From: Pseudomonadota bacterium
GTDB taxonomy: Bacteria; Pseudomonadota; Gammaproteobacteria; Legionellales; Legionellaceae
Direction: 5' to 3'
Length of the DNA: 6,078 nt
Assembly (NCBI GenBank): GCA_021807845.1
Contig: JAKBCM010000084.1
Location: 1-6,078, forward strand
Shown: positions 1-6,020 of the stretch, piece by piece
How the letters are laid out: each line of letters begins with the position of its first letter
Position numbering within the stretch: the stretch's first letter is position 1
The notes under the pieces: generated by a model
Told to the model about the DNA's origin: nothing
The model's input: only the letters and a program-made list of their open reading frames with translations
Database searches by the model: none
Program-made: the position numbers and the translations under genes

Positions 1-72
1 CGATTTGGATTAAGATTTAATTTGATTGCTGGAATTTATAATTTTGAACTTTAGGGAGGTTATGCAAGAGCT

Positions 73-414
73 CTAATGAATGGCTTCTTCATGCATCTCC
101 ATTCTTTCTGAGCCTAAAGCGGTTACTTTGGCAAAGGTTATGTTGCCTGTCTGCTTGTGATTGTGATCAAAAAACACATGAACCTTGATGGTTTCTCCGT
201 GTTCATCCAGCATATTTGCCGTATAGTGAAACTCACTGTTGTGCGCTTCGTTGTATCCCGAAAAAATAGTGAAGTGATGTTCCTTCAGTTGGTAAGGGGC
301 AGGCATTGCTGTGGGAGACAAAGGGATGAGCGCAAAGGCTCTCCCTTCTTTGTCTTGTTTACTCATAGCGATCTGTTTAGAAACAATAAAATGAAATAGC
401 GTATTTTTTCGCAT
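73..414 (-). CDS. Small hypothetical protein, His-rich with Glu-rich C-terminus
   Basis: I do not recognise this protein (113 residues from the chosen start). It has no signal peptide or membrane segment and looks soluble. It is rich in histidine, with an EHHF motif, a DHNH motif and a C-terminal MHEEAIH. Four glutamates fall in the last 11 residues. The ATG at 414 was chosen over an in-frame TTG at 432, which has no Shine-Dalgarno sequence before it; an ATG at 366 would give a 97-residue form. None of the three starts has a strong ribosome binding site. The gene follows icmX on the same strand but lies beyond a strong terminator, so it is probably transcribed separately. The opposite-strand frame (157-399) is less protein-like, with Cys and Arg clusters. 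A Dot/Icm effector or accessory protein is possible from the context and the Glu-rich tail, but this is inference only. Confidence 0.6.
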   Translation of the reverse strand: MRKNTLFHFIVSKQIAMSKQDKEGRAFALIPLSPTAMPAPYQLKEHHFTIFSGYNEAHNSEFHYTANMLDEHGETIKVHVFFDHNHKQTGNITFAKVTALGSERMEMHEEAIH

Positions 415-508
415 GATATTTCTTGGCCCCAATTTGGATTTTAATTAATACATGTAGATTTATATTTGCGCATTTTATCTGATTGATAGAAAAAAAACAA
501 ATGAATCT

Positions 509-556
509 AAAAACGCACAAGCGTAGGATCGTTAAACTGATCCTACGGTTGTGTGT
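509..556 (-). terminator. Rho-independent terminator of the icmWX operon
   Basis: A nine-base perfect stem (CGTAGGATC at 522-530, GATCCTACG at 539-547) encloses an eight-base loop. After a single G/G mismatch the stem continues outward through CACAA/TTGTG and then a G-T wobble, C-G and A-T. Read on the minus strand, the hairpin starts seven bases after the icmX stop codon and is followed at once by TTTTT (509-513). A second, longer T-run lies about ten bases further on. The position directly after the stop and the T-tract on the minus strand make it the end of the icmW-icmX transcript. There is no comparable T-tract on the plus-strand side. Confidence 0.9.
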
Positions 557-562
557 ATGGGC

Positions 563-2092
563 CTAGCGAAGGGCGTTGCTGGTTTTTGAAGAATGCAGCG
601 ATGGTGGAGAAGGTTGAGCCGTGCGTGAGTTCATTAAGAGCAGCATGGTGTTGGTGAGAAGTAAGCGTTCTTGTTGCTGCCGGGTTAAATAGAGCTGATA
701 GTTGATCTCAGCAAGTAAAACAGCCATTTCTTTCTGAACAGTGGCTTCTGATGCTGTATTGATTTGACAAAGCCAGGTGCCACACGAACCTCCTGTCCCT
801 CCCGTACTTGAGCCTGGGCTACTTGGGTTGGTATTTGAAGCGCCTCCAAGCGTGTTAGATCCATTGTTTGAGGTACCATTTGCATTAAAAAGACGCCAGG
901 TTGCCATGTTGTATTCATTAAGCGCTTCACTGGTTTGAGAAGATGAGTTTTGTGGCATACGCTTAGATAGGATGTAGTATAAATTGCTATAGGCCACTGA
1001 AACTTGCGATACATAAGTGCGTAACCTTGTGAAATAGTTCAGAATAATACCTTGAGCTTGCATCTTTTTTTCAAGTGTACTGGTTGGACTTGTCGCCTGA
1101 TTGTAGAGATCACTGTAATCTTTTTGTTGAGGTAAGGAGAGAGGGGTCACAGAACCTGTGGCATAACGGATATAGTCAGCAGCCACTTGGGCTGGATTTT
1201 GATTCGGCAGACCTATTCCTCCAGTTGAAGAAACATAATTTGAGCTACTATAGTTGTTTGTATTCGAGCTGGTTTCATTTGCATACAATAGTGGGCCAAT
1301 CAGCGAGTTAATGTTGAGCTCACTCAAAAATGGCGCATTGTATTCGGTTGAGAAATAGGGACTAGTGCCGGTAGTCGCACTAGGAGGGGGCGGAAGATTG
1401 TTGTTTTGTTGAAGATTGTTGCCAAGCACATTGCTTTCAACTAGATATTGAAATGTATATTTGCAAGTAGGAAAGCTTGTAGCCTCATCGCTGCTATTTC
1501 CCCCTGTCCATAGTGTGCCTAGATAATTCATACAATAAGAATAATCTGGGGTTGTGAGCATATTCATCAATGATTGGCTTACTGGATCTTGCTGATAGGT
1601 TTGCTGATCAATCCCTTTGACGACTGTAATGGAATTTCCAGATTGTGTTGCTGAGCTAGCAGCCTGTGAGGGTGAGCTATAACTGCTTTGGAATATGGTA
1701 TTCGCTTGTGTATTCATATTATTCACGGTGCTATTGGTCGGGCCAAATAGCACGCCACTTGTCATGGGTATTGCGCCAAAGCTTGTTTGCAAAAGCAACG
1801 TTTCGACAGCTTGTGTTAAATTCAAATTTAATAGCTGACTGAAGGGTGTAAAACTGACTGTTTGGGTGATGTCATATCCCAAATAATCACCCAAAGTGGC
1901 TAAATATTGGGATACTGTCGAATTGTCATCAGACGGATTTCCACCTGACGAGTTCGCATTGGTTTCACTGGGGGGAGGTGTCATTTGTGTGCTAGAACCC
2001 GCAGATTCTGTCCCATCTTGTGCATAAAGCGTTGTAGATAAAAAAAGAGTTACCAATAAGGTTGGTAGCCCAAAGCGTAAGATGCTTTTCAT
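563..2092 (-). CDS. icmX: IcmX, periplasmic Dot/Icm type IVB secretion protein
   Basis: This 509-residue protein is assigned to IcmX, which is exported and required for Dot/Icm function; Legionella IcmX is about 466 residues, and a processed form is found outside the cell. Residues 1-24 form a clear signal peptide (basic start, hydrophobic core, cleavage after LYA). There are no later membrane segments. Four cysteines (C187, C210, C437, C442) could form two disulfides in the periplasm. Ordered-looking stretches (61-118, 165-222, 300-400, and a helical region at 446-488) alternate with Ser/Asn/Gly/Pro-rich linkers at 26-60, 136-155, 225-248, 272-300 and 403-436. These linkers account for the extra length. 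The ATG overlaps the last base of the icmW stop (TAATG) and has a good ribosome binding site, so translation is probably coupled. The family call rests on gene order, signal peptide and IcmX-like segments such as DYIRYATG. Sequence divergence here is far greater than in IcmW. Confidence 0.9.
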   Translation of the reverse strand: MKSILRFGLPTLLVTLFLSTTLYAQDGTESAGSSTQMTPPPSETNANSSGGNPSDDNSTVSQYLATLGDYLGYDITQTVSFTPFSQLLNLNLTQAVETLLLQTSFGAIPMTSGVLFGPTNSTVNNMNTQANTIFQSSYSSPSQAASSATQSGNSITVVKGIDQQTYQQDPVSQSLMNMLTTPDYSYCMNYLGTLWTGGNSSDEATSFPTCKYTFQYLVESNVLGNNLQQNNNLPPPPSATTGTSPYFSTEYNAPFLSELNINSLIGPLLYANETSSNTNNYSSSNYVSSTGGIGLPNQNPAQVAADYIRYATGSVTPLSLPQQKDYSDLYNQATSPTSTLEKKMQAQGIILNYFTRLRTYVSQVSVAYSNLYYILSKRMPQNSSSQTSEALNEYNMATWRLFNANGTSNNGSNTLGGASNTNPSSPGSSTGGTGGSCGTWLCQINTASEATVQKEMAVLLAEINYQLYLTRQQQERLLLTNTMLLLMNSRTAQPSPPSLHSSKTSNALR

Positions 2093-2547
2093 TATTCTTC
2101 TCCCTCAAGGGCACGCGACACCAGTTTTAATCGATTTTCAGAAAAAACACGAGCTAATAAACGAAGACGTTCAAAGACGATATTGCGTTTGAGAAAAAAA
2201 CCAGCAGCATCATGGCTACCCGTACTTGTTTCTTCCGCATGAATCAGTATTTTCGAAGCACTGCCAGGATGAACGGTATCAATCGCTTGTAAAATCCGAA
2301 GCCCCCGACCTGACTTAATATTACCAACCAAACGAATAAATTGATCTTCATGCCCCAACATGCTCATGTCGATGGCAGCAATATCATCTAACTCTTTCCC
2401 GAGCTCTTGAATGGCTTGTTCTAATTCGGGATTACCATCGAGGGTCCAATCTTCAACGCTTTCCATAAAAGTGACCACCCGATAAATCATGGGATCGGCA
2501 TAGTCATTCCAATATTGTGCTGAGGCTTCGTGACTGAGGTCAGGCAT
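2092..2547 (-). CDS. icmW: IcmW, type IVB secretion adaptor (IcmS partner)
   Basis: IcmW is a small acidic cytoplasmic protein that pairs with IcmS. The pair binds effectors and docks on the C-terminal tail of the DotL coupling ATPase, delivering substrates to the Dot/Icm channel. The protein has 151 residues, exactly the length I recall for Legionella IcmW, and it keeps the family's most conserved blocks. These are the N-terminal MPDLSHEASA, DPMIYRV around 18-24, ESVEDWTLDGNPELE at 29-43, GNIKSGRGLR at 75-84, the QAIDTVHPGSAS block at 87-98, and the FFLKRNIVFERLRLL block at 117-131. It has no signal peptide or membrane segment. It is the first gene of a two-gene operon with icmX and is divergent from icmV-dotA. 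The start has only a weak ribosome binding site (AAAGAG, about seven bases upstream). Identity is near certain; such conservation beside a diverged icmX fits the many partners IcmW must contact. Confidence 0.97.
   Translation of the reverse strand: MPDLSHEASAQYWNDYADPMIYRVVTFMESVEDWTLDGNPELEQAIQELGKELDDIAAIDMSMLGHEDQFIRLVGNIKSGRGLRILQAIDTVHPGSASKILIHAEETSTGSHDAAGFFLKRNIVFERLRLLARVFSENRLKLVSRALEGEE
2100..2105 (-). promoter_or_regulatory. Ribosome binding site of icmX inside the end of icmW
   Basis: AGGGAG on the minus strand lies seven bases before the icmX ATG, within the last codons of icmW (those encoding the EGEE tail). It fixes the icmX start, and with the one-base TAATG overlap it supports translational coupling of the two genes. 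Confidence 0.75.
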
Positions 2548-2549
2548 TA

Positions 2550-2565
2550 TTTACTCTTTTTTTAC
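2550..2565 (-). promoter_or_regulatory. CpxR-like direct repeat GTAAA-N6-GTAAA
   Basis: On the minus strand two exact GTAAA pentamers (2565-2561 and 2554-2550) are separated by six bases, an 11-base period that puts both on one face of the helix. CpxR recognises tandem GTAAA with about 5-6 bases between them, and in Legionella CpxR is reported to control dot/icm genes including icmV-dotA and icmW. Here the repeat lies roughly 55-70 bases upstream of the predicted icmV start point, a usual activator position. For icmW it lies downstream of the predicted start point and touches the ribosome binding site, where binding would hinder expression. The A-rich context makes a chance match possible. 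Confidence 0.5.
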
Positions 2566-2583
2566 GAACAATTCGATAGATGA

Positions 2584-2613
2584 TTGCAGCATACCTAAAT
2601 ATTATCATATAGT
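2584..2613 (+). promoter_or_regulatory. Predicted sigma-70 promoter of icmV-dotA
   Basis: TTGCAG (2584-2589, a weak -35) is followed after 18 bases by TATAGT (2608-2613, one mismatch to the -10 consensus). The start point would be near 2620. That would leave the in-frame ATG at 2614 outside the transcript and so supports translation of icmV from 2650. A weak -35 fits a promoter that needs an activator. Confidence 0.5.
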
Positions 2614-2631
2614 ATGAAGAACAAATGTCTA
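2604..2631 (-). promoter_or_regulatory. Predicted sigma-70 promoter of icmW-icmX
   Basis: Read on the minus strand, TAGACA (2631-2626, one mismatch to TTGACA) is followed after 16 bases by TATGAT (2609-2604, one mismatch to TATAAT). Transcription would start near 2597, giving a leader of about 50 bases before the icmW ATG. Its -10 shares two bases with the -10 of the divergent icmV promoter. Confidence 0.55.
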
Positions 2632-2649
2632 TTGGAAAATAATAAAAAC

Positions 2650-3102
2650 ATGAAAAAAAAGTCACATCCCAGATTGACGAATTTGTTTCTGACTCTTTTT
2701 AACGTGGTTCTTTGGTTTGATTGGGAGAGGATGAAATCACTGACGCGTTATTTGATCAATGGCATTAAAAAATTTTTTGTTCCTCAAGTCAGTAAAGATA
2801 CCGAGTCTTTTGCTGCCGCAAAAAAACGCTTGAATTTGACAGATCATGATTTGCTGGTCCGTCAAAAAGGATTGTTTAGAGTATCGATGTTGATGTTTGC
2901 TTTCTCGATTTTATTGTTTTGTTGGGCTATTTATCATTTTATCTTCTTGCATATTTTAGGTGGAATATTAAGTTTGGTGGTTATGTGCATCGCTTTGGTC
3001 TTGGCGTTTCGATACCATTTTTGGTATTACCAAATTAAGGCGCATAAACTGGGATGTTCAATCCATGAATGGTATCGAAAAGGGCTAATGGGTGATAAAT
3101 GA
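2650..3102 (+). CDS. icmV: IcmV, inner-membrane Dot/Icm protein
   Basis: IcmV is a small inner-membrane protein of the Dot/Icm apparatus, required for intracellular growth in Legionella; its precise role is not settled. From the ATG at 2650 it has 150 residues, matching the family's usual length of about 150. The N-terminus is basic and cytoplasmic-looking, with WFDWERMKSLTRY around 22-34 and an FVPQ motif at 43-46. Two adjacent membrane helices follow at about 77-98 and 101-121, joined by a very short turn. The most family-typical part is ALVLAFRYHFWYYQIK (115-130), followed by KLGCSIHEWY (133-142). An in-frame ATG at 2614 would add 12 residues but overlaps the predicted promoter and lacks a ribosome binding site. 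The 2650 start is also only weakly supported by a GGAA about 13 bases upstream. The stop overlaps the dotA start, so the two genes form an operon. Confidence 0.92.
   Translation: MKKKSHPRLTNLFLTLFNVVLWFDWERMKSLTRYLINGIKKFFVPQVSKDTESFAAAKKRLNLTDHDLLVRQKGLFRVSMLMFAFSILLFCWAIYHFIFLHILGGILSLVVMCIALVLAFRYHFWYYQIKAHKLGCSIHEWYRKGLMGDK
3090..3095 (+). promoter_or_regulatory. Ribosome binding site of dotA
   Basis: GGGTGA within the last codons of icmV precedes two consecutive ATG codons (3099 and 3102). Spacing is three bases to the first and six to the second, so the second ATG is the better placed. The icmV stop TGA (3100-3102) lies between and across them, so terminating ribosomes can restart on dotA. 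Confidence 0.5.
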
Positions 3103-6020
3103 TGAAGAAACTCTTTGGGTTGTTGCTCACTTTTTTTCCAATCCTGGCTGCAGCTAATGATGGGTCGTTGAGCTTTAACCCTCCACCCAGTGATTATTCG
3201 GTTGTTTTCCTCGGCAATATCTTTGGTATTGTTGATGGCGTTTTGCATGGCTCAGGTAGCCAGATCATGGGTAGTATTTTTTCGGTATTCAATGCGGCAG
3301 TACTTGCCTTAGGGGGCATTGTCATTTTATATACCCTACTCGTATCTACGATGAATACAGCTCATGAAGGACAAATGCTTGGTCAAAAATGGTCATCCAT
3401 ATGGATCCCCATTCGAGCGACAACAGGATTAGCCTTGTTGATTCCCAAAGCTTCTGGCTACTGCTTGATGCAAATTTTTGTGATGTGGGTGGTTGTGCAA
3501 GGTGTGGGTGCTGCGGATAAAGTTTGGAATGCAGCACTGTCCTATCTCAATCGAGGGGGGGTTATTGTTCAAGCACAAATGAACCCAGCAACTCCTCTGC
3601 TCACAGGGAATCAATCCTATCTTCCAGGGGCGGCACAGATTATTTTGGCCGGACAAGTGTGCATGCTGGGATTGCAGAATCAGTTACAAAGCCAATTGAC
3701 CTCTTATACCAATCAATTAAATACTAGTGGTGGTGGTCCATGTGCAGGAGCCACTGGTTTGATGGCCACTTTTTGTAACGCCAAAACGGTACCTAGTTTT
3801 CTCAATACCGTTGATGTGGTGGGATTTCAAAATGCTAACTCTTCACAGACATCATTTTTACTCCCCATGCCTAATTTTTCTGATGCACCTTTTAGCAATT
3901 TAAATGGCATTTGTGGCACGATTGGTTGGAGCGCATTCACGGAAGATTGGAGCACAATCCAACAGAATATTCCAAGTCTTTCCGACAGTGAGATGAACAC
4001 AGCGAAAATGTCACGAGCAATAGCGATTCAGCAAATGTATATGGATTTGTGGACTGTTGCGACCATTATGGTCGATAATGATCCAATGATTAACAATTCA
4101 AACAACACGTCTAGTGGTACTCCTCCAACAACCTGGTATAACCAACAATTTGGGGTTCCTGAAACTGCGAATGGAGCGATCTGTACAAATAGTAATACGC
4201 CTAATTGCGTGTTATGGGGAGGTGCGAGTTTTTCTACAACAGCTCCTCTATTGAACGGAACCGAATTTCCAGGAGCTTTGCAAGATTATAATGGAATTAT
4301 GTTGCCAACGCTTAATTTGGTCCAACAAGCAAATAATTCGCAAGCTGCTCAAAATAGCCGATCTTTCATACAGAATGCCGAAACACAAGGTTGGATCATG
4401 GCAGGGAGCTACTTTTTCTATCTGAGTCTTCTCAATGCGCAATCAAGCCAAGTACTGAATGCCAATGCAGGTTATAATCCTAATGGCCTGACGGATACCA
4501 ATACTGGATTAAATACGTCTAGTTTTAATGCGACAGATTTGACCTCTGCGTTTAGTCAAGGCAGTGGTTCTTGTCAATCAAAAATTCCTGCGGCAGTGGT
4601 GTTGTGTACTTGGATGAATAAAAATGTCGCTCCTGTTAATTTAGTCAGACAATTGATTGATGGAACAGGATCATCACAAGTGGTTACAGTACCCACTTTA
4701 AATGCAAATCCAGCGACTTCTGCTCCTCGTGCTGTGATTAGCGGGACTGGTTCTACAACCGTTTATGGTTATACTAATAACTCCACTATTTTACAGTTGC
4801 CTGGCCAGCCAGGCGTAGCACCACTAACGTTTGCCAAAAGCATCTCGATGAACATCAGCATGCAGCCCTATTATTTACCATCTATTGGTTTTGGGTGTGG
4901 AAGTGTTGATTTTGGTTTGGTTTCCGCGTGTCTTGGATCCTTGTTTGGTAATCTGTTCTATAACCTCATCTTCCGGTTTATTTATAACGAATTCATCAAT
5001 ATGTTCCAAGTGTTTATCAACAATACAATCGATCTTTTCCTGATGGTTCCCTTGGCAGGCATGTCATCTATATTTAAGATGGGGATACAAATTATTGATA
5101 AACCCGGGGTCAATCCTGTGATTGCCCTCGCGCAAATGGGTACATTTTACATTAATTTTTCAGCCGCTTTGTATCTACAGCTTATTGAGGCTTCTATTAT
5201 TGGGATCTTGGTTCCAATATTTGGTCTTTACATTCTTCCCTTGCTGATGATGAGCATGCCAATCCTATTGGCGTGGTTAGGTATTATGGTGCAAATTGGG
5301 TTTTCAACGTCCTATTATGTACCTATCTTACCTTATATGATCTTTACGTTTGGATCGATAGCTTGGCTCATGGCGGTCATTGAAGCGATGGTAGCTGCGC
5401 CCATTGTGGCACTAGGGGTAACCCACCCAGAGGGACATGACGCGTTTGGGAAGGGTGAACAAGCGATTATGATTTTGCTGAATGTGTTCCTAAGACCTGC
5501 CATGATGATCATCGGCTATATTGCTGGTATTTCATTAACCTTTGTGAGCGTCTGGATTGTCAATGCAGGATTTGATAATGCCATTAGTTTCATCCAGGGT
5601 GGGTGCATGTTTGGAACTAGCGCTTCAGGAAGTTCCGCTGCTTGTCAAACAACAAGCGTTTCCGGTGTGGGAGGGATCAGCGGTGGATATAATGGTTGGG
5701 CTGGACTATTCGCCTACTTTTTCTCCATTCTGGTTTACACAATGATGTACCTGACTGTTGTACAAAAATCATTTACACTTATTTCCGTTTTGCCAGATAA
5801 AGTATTGCGCTGGATTGGCGGACAGCCGGAAAGTTATGGTAGTGAAAGTGCTCAATGGGGACAAGAAGTTCAAGGTAAAATAGGTGAAGCAGCTAAAGAT
5901 ACTGCTGCTGGCCAAGCACAAATGATGCAAAAGGTTGAAGCCTTTGGTGACAAGATGGCCAACAAAATCAAAGGTGGCGGCGGCAGTGGCGGTAGCGTGA
6001 GTGGATCAGGCGGAAAGTAG
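3099..6020 (+). CDS. dotA: DotA, polytopic inner-membrane protein of the Dot/Icm type IVB system (DotA/TraY family)
   Basis: DotA is essential for Dot/Icm effector delivery and is homologous to conjugation protein TraY of IncI plasmids. This copy has 973 residues, somewhat shorter than the roughly 1048 of L. pneumophila. Residues 1-19 form a signal peptide (cleavage after LAAA). A conserved N-terminal block contains a membrane helix at about 63-86, the cytoplasmic loop motifs QKWSSIWIPIRATTG (96-110) and LLIPKASGYC (113-122), and a helix at 123-139. A large Asn/Ser/Thr-rich periplasmic region (about 140-615) carries C188, C215, C226, C272, C362, C370, C492, C503, C600 and C611, likely partly disulfide-bonded. 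The membrane-rich C-terminal third has helices near 645-660, 690-735, 742-770, 790-822 and 868-893, with the signature HPEGHDAFGKGEQ (776-788) followed by LLNVFLRP (793-800). A hydrophilic tail (about 900-973) ends in Gly/Ser repeats. The true start may be the second ATG (3102). The gene is complete and unbroken. Confidence 0.96.
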   Translation: MMKKLFGLLLTFFPILAAANDGSLSFNPPPSDYSVVFLGNIFGIVDGVLHGSGSQIMGSIFSVFNAAVLALGGIVILYTLLVSTMNTAHEGQMLGQKWSSIWIPIRATTGLALLIPKASGYCLMQIFVMWVVVQGVGAADKVWNAALSYLNRGGVIVQAQMNPATPLLTGNQSYLPGAAQIILAGQVCMLGLQNQLQSQLTSYTNQLNTSGGGPCAGATGLMATFCNAKTVPSFLNTVDVVGFQNANSSQTSFLLPMPNFSDAPFSNLNGICGTIGWSAFTEDWSTIQQNIPSLSDSEMNTAKMSRAIAIQQMYMDLWTVATIMVDNDPMINNSNNTSSGTPPTTWYNQQFGVPETANGAICTNSNTPNCVLWGGASFSTTAPLLNGTEFPGALQDYNGIMLPTLNLVQQANNSQAAQNSRSFIQNAETQGWIMAGSYFFYLSLLNAQSSQVLNANAGYNPNGLTDTNTGLNTSSFNATDLTSAFSQGSGSCQSKIPAAVVLCTWMNKNVAPVNLVRQLIDGTGSSQVVTVPTLNANPATSAPRAVISGTGSTTVYGYTNNSTILQLPGQPGVAPLTFAKSISMNISMQPYYLPSIGFGCGSVDFGLVSACLGSLFGNLFYNLIFRFIYNEFINMFQVFINNTIDLFLMVPLAGMSSIFKMGIQIIDKPGVNPVIALAQMGTFYINFSAALYLQLIEASIIGILVPIFGLYILPLLMMSMPILLAWLGIMVQIGFSTSYYVPILPYMIFTFGSIAWLMAVIEAMVAAPIVALGVTHPEGHDAFGKGEQAIMILLNVFLRPAMMIIGYIAGISLTFVSVWIVNAGFDNAISFIQGGCMFGTSASGSSAACQTTSVSGVGGISGGYNGWAGLFAYFFSILVYTMMYLTVVQKSFTLISVLPDKVLRWIGGQPESYGSESAQWGQEVQGKIGEAAKDTAAGQAQMMQKVEAFGDKMANKIKGGGGSGGSVSGSGGK

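Noticed and set aside
1..54. Open frame running in from the left edge on the plus strand (17 codons ending in TAG, alternating hydrophobic residues, like the end of a beta-barrel protein).
   Set aside because: Seventeen open codons in AT-rich DNA are expected by chance often, and there is no terminator or other mark of a gene end.
53..75. AGGGAGG followed by ATG (62) on the plus strand, a possible small-peptide start.
   Set aside because: The ATG is only two bases from the purine tract and the frame stops after four codons; the next ATG (76) gives 11 codons with no support.
157..399. 80-codon plus-strand frame opposite the small hypothetical gene.
   Set aside because: The composition is poor for a protein (Cys and Arg clusters), it has no ribosome binding site, and it is antisense to a more plausible gene.
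685..1014. 109-codon minus-strand frame within icmX in another phase.
   Set aside because: It lies wholly inside a well-supported gene, has no ribosome binding site, and shows an unremarkable composition.
2614..2649. Upstream in-frame ATG adding 12 residues to IcmV.
   Set aside because: It lies at or before the predicted transcription start, has no ribosome binding site, and would exceed the usual family length.
4799..4814. Seven-base perfect inverted repeat GCCTGGC-CA-GCCAGGC inside dotA, considered as a hairpin or attenuator.
   Set aside because: It encodes a PGQPG repeat in frame and has no T-tract; codon choice for repeated Pro-Gly explains it.
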